A stretch of 51,980 nucleotides of DNA, from the NCBI GenBank assembly GCA_900095095.1, contig FMBT01000188.1, forward strand, positions 1-51,980. The letters run 5' to 3'. Shown here piece by piece: positions 38,201 through 48,137 of the stretch (its first letter is position 1; each line of letters opens with the position of its first letter). The notes under the pieces were generated by a model. The model saw nothing but the letters and a program-made list of their open reading frames with translations. It was not told the origin of the DNA and did not search any database. The position numbers were made by a program, and so were the translations under genes. The stretch comes from Fragilariopsis cylindrus CCMP1102 (taxonomy: Eukaryota; Bacillariophyta; Bacillariophyceae; Bacillariales; Bacillariaceae).

Positions 38201-39072
38201 CGCTCCTTGACTGTTAAAATTATCAGTGCTGCCCGGTACATGCACGACGTATGTTCCAACAACATCATATCCAATATCTTCGATCATTTTATTCAAAGCA
38301 TCGACAGAGGTCAAAGAAGAATCAAATTCGACCTTGGCTTGATTTGTTGACAACGTGACGATGGCGCCTTTGACGCCTGGAGTCGACTCAAGAGCTCGTA
38401 CTACAGATTGACTACACATACTACACGTCATTCCACTTACAGTAAATTCAACTATTCCCTTTGTAGACGACGCTGTTGCACCACGTTCGATGTCGTCGTC
38501 CTCGACGATCTGTTGTTGAGGTTGGACGACAACATCGTACCCAATGTCTTCGATGGTATTGATAAGGTCGTCATGACGGATTTTAGATGGATCATATTCG
38601 ACGTGAGCAGAATTGAATGCTAATGATGCATTCACTTTCGAAACACCATCCATATTAGACAATGCCGTTTCGATCGATTTTGTGCATATACTACACGTCA
38701 TGCCTCGTATAGCAATATCAGTTTCTGCCCTTGATGGAATATTATTTCTATTGTCGTTGTTGTTGTTGTTGTTGTTGTCGAATGTGTTGTACGAAGTGTA
38801 GTTATTGTTGCTGTTGTTCTTTGATGAGGAGCAGCATGATACCGACGATTGCGGATTAGTCCTCACATCCATCTGTCGACGAATCGAACTATTAATTTGA
38901 CTTCGAGTACCTCCGGTCAAGCTATTCAAAACATTGGAAGCTTCACATTGGCAAAGAGTTTCCGTGCACTGACAGTTAGGACCACACGTGCAAATTCACA
39001 GCAGCAAAACTTATTGTTGCTACCATTGTTTACATTATTAGTATTACTATTATTTGTTGGGTGGTTGGACAT
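35284..39072 (-). CDS. Copper-transporting P1B-type ATPase with metallothionein-like N-terminus
   Basis: Pumps Cu(I) out of the cytosol or into a secretory or plastid compartment. Four exons (39072-37280, 37165-36842, 36632-35749, 35556-35284) give about 1092 residues. Two heavy-metal domains carry GMTCSICTKS and GMTCSMCSQS. Further motifs: MITGES, SCPCALGLATPTA (transport CPC), DKTGTLTKGKPAV (phosphorylated Asp), MTGRGASG, VTGDN, and MVGDGVNDSPAL. Ahead of the HMA domains, nine Cys lie in 21 residues (positions 23, 24, 25, 28, 30, 34, 36, 41, 43). Reading this head depends on one added base near 38992; otherwise translation would start later at MDVRTNPQ. Other breaks fit one missing base near 36885, 36555, 36390 and 36265. 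The family assignment is very secure. Confidence 0.92.
38944..39006 (-). other. Metallothionein-like Cys cluster within the copper ATPase
   Basis: A CCC triplet followed by CxC, CxC and CxC pairs, including CGPNCQC, resembles metallothionein metal-binding cores. A further CC pair (SVSCCSSS) lies about 30 residues downstream. It probably buffers or delivers Cu(I) to the first HMA domain (inference). Confidence 0.6.
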
Positions 39073-40210
39073 GATTTCTGGAAAACTCGGAAAAAGTGTT
39101 AAGGTGTTATTACAACGTAACGACTGCTGAGCTTGATCTAACGAAACTAACTGTGACTAGCTCTCTCTAAATTTTTTTGGCAGATGAGATTATTGGTAGT
39201 AGAAATAATGAATGTGTGAGCTCGTAAATTGATGCAGTATTCAGTAGTGTAGACTAGTACAGAACAGTAGTTAGGACTGTATTGTCGAACTGTATCTATG
39301 TTCAATGTATCTACTGTATCGACTACAATATTCGAATACGTAGTAGATGTTGTGCTAGGAGAACAGTATCGAAATCCACAATTGAAAGGAGCATTTTTTA
39401 TACTACGGGACTAATCTGGTCCGTGATCAAATCAATCGTATTAGTAGAAACACGATTGAATAAAATTGGAAAGCGATTTGAGCTGATAACCTTGTAAAAA
39501 TTTATTACCCCTGTAATTTGGTTGGTTGCTGGACGTTGCAACACCCAATAATTGTGAAAACAAAAACAAAAAAAAGCGTGACGTAGACGACGTGGTAGGG
39601 TGTATGATTTCATGTTTTGACGAACCGCAACATCGCGCGAAAAGTACGCAATTAATCTTTTTTTTTGTGGTTGAGGAGTGACCACACGTTCTGTTATCTT
39701 TTCCATGTATTTTTTCAAACTTTCCGCGAGTGCAAAGTAACGAATTCTTTCTCAATTCAACTATTGTGCTATTGTTTTATTACGGTTTCTACCTGTCCAA
39801 TTTATCATAATTTTCACATCTCAGCTAATTGAATAGGTAAGAAGAAGAAAGGTTCTTCGTTTACTTGACCGTTCATACCAAACTCTGTGACTTTGACTGT
39901 CAACTATAATTTGTCGGTGAAAGAGATCGATTCTTTGTCCAAGCCATCATGGAATATATATTGTTAGATTGTTTTGTCGTCGGTCATTTGTGATGTTTTG
40001 GTATCGTCAGTTCAGAGTTGTAGCTGTGTTGAAAAATTTCTTCTTTTGGATTTAATCATGTACCTTCACATATTTTTCTACCTTCAACACACTTCTCACG
40101 TATCTCTTCCATGTCCACTTGCCTCTTTAATCATCCCCCGCGCCATCACAATCTAATGAACAATTTATATTCTTAATAGCAAACAGTTCAAAAAATAAAT
40201 TAACAATATC
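39073..40210. other. Divergent promoter region, copper ATPase / eEF3
   Basis: About 1.1 kb, AT-rich. Short frames such as 39974-40156 are without coding character. It should hold the promoters of both genes. No RNA gene recognised. Confidence 0.5.
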
Positions 40211-43200
40211 ATGTCTTTAGAAGATAAGTTTGCCAGTCTCTCCATGGACGATGTTTCCTCCATCGTTGATTCCGTAAAGCCGATGGTGTCTTAAAGTCAG
40301 GTCTTGTCGATAGCATCGTTTCGTTGACTGCACGATGCGCCTCCAAGGACGATAACGAGGCATTGGCCGGTATGAAAGTTGTCAAAGAATTGGCTGAACA
40401 AGTACCAACTTCCCAACCTTTCATCAAGGACTGTTTAGGAGCATGTAAGTATCTGTCCAATGATTCTGTAATCGATGACTGCGTGTTTTCGTGGAGTATG
40501 TTCGAACTTTCCATTCTTATCCTTCGTCGTAACATGGAAAAAATATCCGTCACTAATAAGTATCCTTCCGCATCTTGATTGTACTGTACTATTTTTATCC
40601 CTCTTATGAATAAATAATACTAGGCTTAGAACAATCTGTTTCGAAGAACAAGGATGTCCAAGCCGCTTGCAAGGAATCCGCCTTCGCCATTTGTGACAAC
40701 ATGACTCCATTCGCCATCAAGACACTCATTCCTACTCTCTTTTCTTGTTTGCCCGTTGAAAAGAAATGGCAAATTCGTGAGCTCTCACTCCAATGTCTCG
40801 AAAGATTCAAGACATCTGCACCTAGACAATTGGCAGACTCCCTACCTCTCATCGTCCCAGAAGTCACAGCATGTATGTGGGATACCAAGAAGCAAGTCAA
40901 AAAGGCCTCCACGGACACCATGAAGTCAGCATTGGATGTTATCGGTAACAGAGATATTGAGCACATGACAGGTAAAATTTTAACTGCTATTACCAAGCCT
41001 AAGGAAGTCCCCGAAATCATGCACAAAATGGCGGGAGTTACCTTTGTGCAATCCGTCGAGTCACCTGCTTTGGCCATGGTTGTACCTTTGTTGTTACGTG
41101 GATTACGTGAAAAGAGTACCGCCACGAAACGTCAGGCTGCAGTCATTATTGACAACATGTCTAAACTTGTTGACAACCCTGTCGATGCCGCTCCGTTCCT
41201 GCCTCTTTTGTTACCAGCATTGGAGACGAACGCTGAATCGATTGCTGACCCCGAAGCTCGTGCTGTGACAGAAACCGCCGTCGCTCAATTGAAACGTCTT
41301 AAGGTCTTGTCCGACAAACATTTATCTCTCCGTGGAGACATAAGCAAGTTGGAGGATATTTTCAAGGAAAAATTCAATGCCAAAGATGCCGAGGGTGGAA
41401 AGTTGGCCGTTATTAAATTTGGATGCACAGTTGGTACAACCCTTATGGACTTGAAATTTATGGAAGATTTGCAATGGGCAAAGAATCTCTCCAAATACTG
41501 CGAAATGTACTTCGATAAGGCAACTTGTGAAAAGGCCATCGAAGAAATCCGTATTGAGGCAGAGAAAATGATGGAAATTCCTGATGACGACGATGAGGAA
41601 GACGATGCCGAGGAATTGTGTAACTGTACATTTACCCTTGCGTACGGTACCAAAATTCTTCTTCACAACACTAAGATGAAGCTTCTTCGTGGAAGAAACT
41701 ACGGTCTTCTTGGAGGAAATGATTGTGGAAAGACCACATTGATGAGATCTATTGCCAATAACCAAGTTGAAGGATTCCCCGACACCGGTCAGGTTAAGAC
41801 CGTCTTCGTCGAAGCCGATATTCAGGGAGAACAATCCCATTTGTCTTGTGTCGACTATGTCGCTATTGATGAAAGTATCGCAAAAATGAATATTGACAAA
41901 TCAAAGATTCGTGAGGTCCTTGCAACTGTCGGATTCACTGCCGATGGTAAAGCCAAACCTGAACACGCTGTGTCCACACTTAGTGGTGGGTGGCGTATGA
42001 AACTTGCATTGGCTCGTGCTATGCTTCAAGATGCTGATATTCTTCTTTTGGATGAACCTACCAATCATTTGGGTGAGTATTTGTTTGTTAAACTGTTTTT
42101 TATGATAGTTTGTCTGTTTTTACGTCCTTATTTGTACAATTCCGCTGATAACATAAATTCCTTCCTCGTCTCTTTTCGTCATTCAGATGTTATCAATGTT
42201 GCTTGGGTGAAGACATACTTGAACTCTCTTACGAACGTTACATGTATGATGGTCAGTCATGACACCGGCTTACTTAATGATTGCTGTACCCACATGCTTA
42301 AATTGATAACTTGAAACTTCGTAATTTCAAGGGTAACCTTGATGAATTTGTCAAGGTCGATCCTTCTGCTCGCTCTTTCTTCTCGTTGAAAGCTTCCAAG
42401 ATGAAGATGAAGTTCCCTCCGCCTGGACCTATCGAAGGTGTCAAGTCCAAGGGTAAGGCTTTAATGAAGATGGCCAACTGTACATTTACCTACCCCATCA
42501 ATGACACCCCAACTCTTTTCGATATTACAGTTCAAGTTTCATTGAGTTCTCGTGTCGCCTGTATCGGAGAGAATGGTGCTGGAAAATCGACGATGATCAA
42601 ACTTCTTGTCGGAGAAGCTGAACCACAAGAAGGTAATGTCTGGAAGCATCCTAATGCACGTGTTGCATATGTTGCCCAACATGCCTTCCATCACATTGAG
42701 GATCACCTCAGCAAGACCCCCAATGAGTACATTCGATGGCGATTCGCCAACGGTGGAGAGGACAAGGAGTCCTTGGTTAAGGTCACCTTACAATTCACCG
42801 AGGATGAAATTGCACTCCAGAAGAAACCCTTCGAGCTTACTTTCGTTGACGAAGAGTCCGGAAAGATTTCCAAGGTTAAGAAGGTTGTATCCGAGCTTGT
42901 CGGAGGACGTAAGATGAACAGAAGCAAGCAATACGAATATGAAGTCAAGTACGCCGGATCGACCGTTGAAAATGGTGATTTCTTGGACATAAAGGTTTTG
43001 AAGAAGATGGGTTGGGAAAAGGCTATTAAGGCAGTCGATCTCAAGCTTGCTCAGTTGGCTGGTATTCAAGTCAAACCATTATCTGCCAAGAATGTTGAAA
43101 AACATTTGAACGGTTGCGGTCTAGCACCAGAGTTTGGAACACATTACCGTATGTCTGCCTTATCTGGAGGACAAAAGGTCAAGGTCGTCATTGCTGCAGC

Positions 43201-43624
43201 TATGTGGATGCAACCTCACATTGTCATCCTTGATGAACCTACTAACTACCTCGACCGTGAGAGTTTGGGAGGACTTGCCCATGCCATTGAAACATTTGAT
43301 GGAGGTGTTATCATCATTTCTCATAACAATGAATTTGTCTCTGAGCTTTGTCCAGAGACATGGGTCATGGATTCCGGTCATCTCGAGACGAAGGGTGATG
43401 CCGATTGGATGTTGAATCAGGACACAAAGATTAATGATCAACAGCAGCTGACAGATGTGACTGATGCTGCAGGTAACAAGGTCGTGGCCGAAAAGGGTAT
43501 GGCGAAGAAAATGTCGAAGAAGGAAGAGAAAGTTTTGGTCAAGAGAATTAAGGCCAAGATCAAGAATGGAGAAGAACTTGATACTGATGAAGAAGAGCTG
43601 GCCTTTGAGAAGGATCTTCTGTAA
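40211..43624 (+). CDS. Translation elongation factor 3 (ABC-F type ATPase)
   Basis: Ribosome-bound ATPase that helps E-site tRNA release. Exons 40211-40444, 40624-42072 and 42187-43624 give 1040 residues, the typical eEF3 size. A HEAT-repeat N-terminal part (about residues 1-310) includes VPLLLRGLREKSTATKRQAA. ABC1 has GGNDCGKTT (Walker A), LSGGWRMKLALARAM and LLDEPTNHLD, split by the second intron. ABC2 has GENGAGKST, LSGGQKVKVVIAAAM and ILDEPTNYLD. A chromodomain-like insertion with RKMNRSKQYEYEVKY lies inside ABC2. The tail is Lys/Glu-rich. Breaks at about 40281 (one missing G) and 42304 (one missing T) are the only damage. Unlike ABC-F proteins such as ABCF1-3, it has both the HEAT and chromodomain parts. 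Confidence 0.94.
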
Positions 43625-44592
43625 ATTGTTTTTCCTTACGTCTGGGGAGTTGAAACTAATAAACTTATAAATTGAATCATATACATGTTACAAATACTTT
43701 TCCCTCGTCTCGTCTTTATTTTGATCAAGTTTTTAGTAATTTATATCATACACTAATTATTAATGACTATGTTGGCAACATCTTTGATACGACTTCGGTC
43801 CTTATCCGCTGACACTGATTCAATTTCCTTGGAGTAGGTGACGTTGAAGTAAATAGCTAGTATCATTCATATTCTAACTATGTTGTCTCGTTTTATCAAT
43901 AGGGTGGGCATTTATGATGTACACCATAATTAGATTTTAGCGTAATTAAATTTCTGACAGTAACACTAGAACAGACGTCACTATAAATAATGTTGTAAAG
44001 TTAAGTGATTTTTAAAATACGTTCTTATTCATAATTTCTAGAGTACTTCATTAGTTTGGTTGTTGTTCGGATGTGTACAACATAATATATTGTACCCGCA
44101 ACTTTGACTGGATGAGAAAAAGCAGAAGAATACAATTCGGAAAAATATACGAAAGGTTCATGAGATGTTAGAGTCTCCCCCCTCTTCGGAGCCATTATTC
44201 GATTGTGTTGTTCTTCATTTCATCGATTGATTCATGGTCTCTGATTCATTCGTCGCTTTCCAACGAGGTAGGCACAGATCATTTTGAAGCTGGATGCGAA
44301 ACAAACAAAATTAATATTTTTATCAATTCACCCCCTCATATGGAAACAAATAGACTGTAAAATAACGACAAAACACGACGAGAGAATTTTTTAAGATGAG
44401 AATTATGCAATACAATATGGTAGTATATGGGAGCAGAGTAACAAAACAAACTGATCGATCATTGATCAAAGAATTGAATGCGAGGGCAAAAATGGCAACA
44501 GCCACACGCCATCATTATAAAGATATAGGACAAGATTAGCTTGAGGTAGATAGGGTAGAGGGCTCAGTGTATATTAAAGTTGTGTGTTTGAA

Positions 44593-44799
44593 ATGATCGT
44601 CAATCTCTTTAATAAAAAAGAGTCCGATGCCAGTAGTCATAATGGATTCACAGGTTTATCTTCAACGCCCCCTACATCCTGGTATCGCACTACTTCATTA
44701 TTCTTGATCTATGTATCTTTTAGCATGATTATTATAATATCCTTATCTTCCCATCAGACAGTACGAATAACTTATTTAATTCTTCTCACGGACAATTAA
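44593..44799 (+). CDS. Doubtful small membrane protein
   Basis: An ATG at 44593 opens a 68-codon frame with one strong hydrophobic segment (TTSLFLIYVSFSMIIIISL). After the TAA at 44797 the same frame stays open for 66 codons to a TAG at 44998. That stretch includes a second hydrophobic stretch, LRWLVFIWGIYNTMEFIFGG. This could be a two-helix protein with an erroneous or read-through stop, or chance. I do not recognise a family. Confidence 0.25.
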   Translation: MIVNLFNKKESDASSHNGFTGLSSTPPTSWYRTTSLFLIYVSFSMIIIISLSSHQTVRITYLILLTDN

Positions 44800-45454
44800 G
44801 TCTCTGAAGGTGTCCTAAGATGGTTGGTCTTCATTTGGGGGATATATAACACGATGGAGTTTATCTTTGGAGGTCTTAACACTGAATTGATTGATTCGAT
44901 TCGATTCACATTCTTCCTTCACAATTTTAAGATCGAATTGTTCTCGACAAGTTTGGATTCCGTCTCATTATATCAGTATTTTTCAGATCGTGTTCACTAG
45001 GAGGAATCAAATCGAATCAATCAACCTCAACGAATCAATCAATTATTTCATATACAACAGCAGCCGTGAACATGCATCGTAAGCTCTTACCTGTCTCGTG
45101 TGAGTGTTTTAAATCGTAACGATCATGATAATTCAGATCATCTTCATGCTTCAACGTCTTCAAATATGCGTAGTCGACATGTTTGAACAATTGCTGATTG
45201 TATTTGATCAAATATGAATTTTATGTGTGTGGATGTGACAGATTCAAGAGCAGCGAGCAGTTTGTGCGATAATGATGAGGGGCTAAAAATGACACGAAAA
45301 GATTCACAAAAAAAAATCTCTGAGCGCAGATAGATTTTTAATCGGACAAAAAATGAGTGGTTATCAAATGACGTCCTTCAGCCGTAAGTAGCGTCTAGCG
45401 TTAAAAATACTTCAATAAAAGAAGCCAATCACAGATTATTATCACACAAAACCG

Positions 45455-45478
45455 TAGTACAGTAACGTTACGGTACTA
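45455..45478. promoter_or_regulatory. 24-bp near-palindrome upstream of the P4H gene
   Basis: TAGTAC and GTACTA arms flank GTAACGTTAC, with a single mismatched pair in the 24 bp. It lies about 165 nt upstream of the start codon at 45642 and shares the AGTAC arm of the palindrome upstream of NAC-alpha. The regulatory role is inferred. Confidence 0.35.
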
Positions 45479-45641
45479 ATAGGACCTACTAGAGTATTGT
45501 ACTGCTCGTAGTAACGTATCTTTTCTGGAGCAATTCAGTCCAATGCCACAAATTTAGATGGCAAGCGTTAGAGTCAAAGAAAGAAAGAAAGGAAGGAAGG
45601 AAGGAAGAGGCATAGAGGAGAGAGAAATAAATAAATAAATT

Positions 45642-47064
45642 ATGAAGAGACAACGATCACCATCATTATGTTGTACTTGTACTACTACTACTGCTACTAG
45701 ACCAACCATATCATACCGAATATTGCTATTCTTTTTGGCATTATTTGCGATGTTTCCGTCAGCTGTACTTTCATTTACACAAAGTAGCATTCGTCTTTGT
45801 AATCAGGAAAAGTTCCTCATGCGAGTATCGATGACGACGACGACGATCGCAGCTCCTGAAACTGTTGCAGTCGGTCCTCGCATTCCAATCAATGAAAACT
45901 TCCCTGGCCTCAAAAAGGTATATTCCAATCCGGATATATTCGTTATCAATAATTTTTTAGACGATCCGTACTGTAATGATTTAATTGATAAGGCACTTGA
46001 AAAGAAACTTGAACGGTCCCCTGTTGCATATGCTGGTGGACGGACGACTTCAAAGATCTTGTTGAAATCTCCAGCAAAGGTCCTGTAGCTTGGATAAGTT
46101 TGGTTAGTGCCTGGTTTCAAGTTAAGGATAGCGGTGGGAGTCAACTTGATCTAGTAGTACATTCCTTGCAAAATTACGCAATTGTTTTTGTTTTGGTGAC
46201 GGCACTTATTGGACTATTTACTTACTCACGAGCAGAAGGATTGAAGTCGTTACGGACTAGCACATCAACAACTATAGACGATCTCAGCAATCCGTCCAGT
46301 GGAGCACGAGAATTCGTTCGACAATCCGCTAAACTCTTTTATTATCCCGGTGATGATGATGATGATGACATAACATCATCGCAATCTTCTATTTTGCAAC
46401 AGGAGGCAGCCCTGTTTGAAGCCCCCACCGTTATAAAATATGAAAAAGATCAGATTTTAGGTAAGAAAATCGTGTATTGTATAATGAATGATGCATATGT
46501 TATGATTAAATAAATAATGAACTGGATGCACGTGCGTTTCAATGACTGCTGAATATAACTTCTAATTCAATATCTTCTATCGATAACGTCACTTTTTGAA
46601 AATAAATGCTGGTGAATACTTACTTTCGGGAACAATGTATATTAGCGCCTCACTATGATGCCAATCGATCGGCTGAAATAGAAGATGCCAATCGAGGTGG
46701 TCAGACATTAGCAACATTACTAGTTTATCTGAACGACGTTGAGAAGGGAGGACTAACTAGATTTGGAAAATTACTATCATCATCTGCTGCAACGAATACT
46801 ATTAATAGTAATCAGACTTCAAACTTACTGAATAATAACAGTGGCGGTGATGGCGTTGGTGAAAAACTTGTTATTCAACCTAAAAAAGGAGATGCCCTTC
46901 TTTTCTTTCCTGCTGATCGTAACGGTCAATTCGACGCGAGGACAGAGCATGAAGGAATGGCAGCAATCGATGAGAAATGGATTGCAAGGATATGGAAACA
47001 CAAAAGACGAGTTCCTTCTCCTTTCGGACTTTCTGAATCGACCCTTTCTAATAGTATTGACTGA
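45642..47064 (+). CDS. Prolyl 4-hydroxylase-like 2OG/Fe(II) oxygenase with internal membrane segment
   Basis: Probably hydroxylates proline in secretory or plastid proteins. Exons 45642-46460 and 46646-47064 give 412 residues. The start has a hydrophobic segment with SAVLSFTQ, like a signal or plastid junction. The P4H core shows DIFVINNFLDDPYCNDLI, ERSPVAYAGGR, LRTSTSTTI, then LAPHYDANR (HxD iron ligands), GGQTLATLLVYLNDVEKGG, PKKGDALLFFP and TEHEGMAAIDEKWIARIW (distal His). Between ERSPVAYAGGR and LRTSTS about 75 extra residues contain a hydrophobic helix (YAIVFVLVTALIGLFTY). One break near 46047 fits one missing base; as given, translation would stop at 46088. Asp and Asn/Ser runs are further insertions. 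Confidence 0.8.
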
Positions 47065-48137
47065 GCTTTCATAAGATTTTCTATTCAGCAATATTTTATT
47101 GGTTTATGTCTCAATGAAATTTATAGCAATAATATGTATATTCCGTTTCAAGTGATATTCCATTTATGGTTCCTATCTCCAGTATACCAATATCTACAGT
47201 ACTTCTCTAAATGAGCCATGCAACCTCACTAGTTTGGGAATGTAGCATGTCTGAGTAGCGCTTATGGTTTGGAAGTAAATCTTATTACTGACTGTAATAC
47301 AATGCATTGTCACAAGTCAAGTTCCTGGACTATAATAAAGTTCTTATATATATATGTATTGCTCCTCATCTGTAACCAACCTTGTTGTTCCCTTGTTTGT
47401 TACCCCTTAATATGGCTAAATTTTTTATCCTCCTCGATTACTGTATTAAATTTTTTAAACACGACTGATTTTCGAGCTAAATTAGTTTCTTTTTAAAATT
47501 AACGAAAGGCCCTGTCCTTACAATTGTAGGATTATTTTTAGTCGTGCTAGAATTGAAATTATTTACTCCCGAAATAAATAAATTGTTAGATTTGCTTTGC
47601 TTTTGTAGCGTTTCTTGTCAAAAAATCTTCAAACCAATAAACCAATCAACCAAAACCAAAAATCAAGAATCAAGAATCAAGAACCATCATCATATCTGTA
47701 ATGATGATGAGAATTTTCTACCGTCAAAGTGGTTTGATTTACTGGTTGGACGACGCTAGAGGATCCTTACAGTACTATGATACGATTTCGTATGGGGGAT
47801 GCTATAGCATAGCTCTACGCTGCAGTGTCATCAAAACACCGATATCAAAACGACGCGATCAAGTACAAAGTACGACATGTATTAATACTCGGTTACAGCA
47901 TTATCGGTAATAAAACCACAGAGATTTAGAAAAAAAGTCCTAAAGTAGATAATGAAATAAAAAATTATCAGGACTCAGCTCTTCTTTGAAAGGGCTAAAA
48001 CTTGTTCTTTTGACTTAGTGTACAATTCGAAAAGCCACCACTACTCATGCATACCTTTTCAAATCTTCAAACCAAAACGTAAACAACAAACATCAGGGAC
48101 TCCTGCCAATTGATTAAACACCTCCCGTCCAACGAAA
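47065..48137. other. Intergenic
   Basis: AT-rich, about 1.07 kb. A 70-codon frame at 47701-47910 (MMMRIFYRQSGLIYWLDD) begins with repeated ATG but matches nothing I recognise and is not called. AATCAAG repeats occur near 47660-47685. Confidence 0.45.

Larger units (their letters stand above)
43625..45641. other. Intergenic region with one doubtful small ORF
   Basis: About 2 kb, AT-rich. One possible small membrane ORF starts at 44593. An AGTAC-type near-palindrome lies at 45455-45478, and GGAAG/GAAAG repeats lie at 45580-45610 just before the P4H gene. No other feature was recognised. Confidence 0.5.

Noticed and set aside
47701..47910. 70-codon frame starting MMMRIFYRQSG
   Set aside because: No hydrophobic, motif or compositional support, and isolated in AT-rich spacer.
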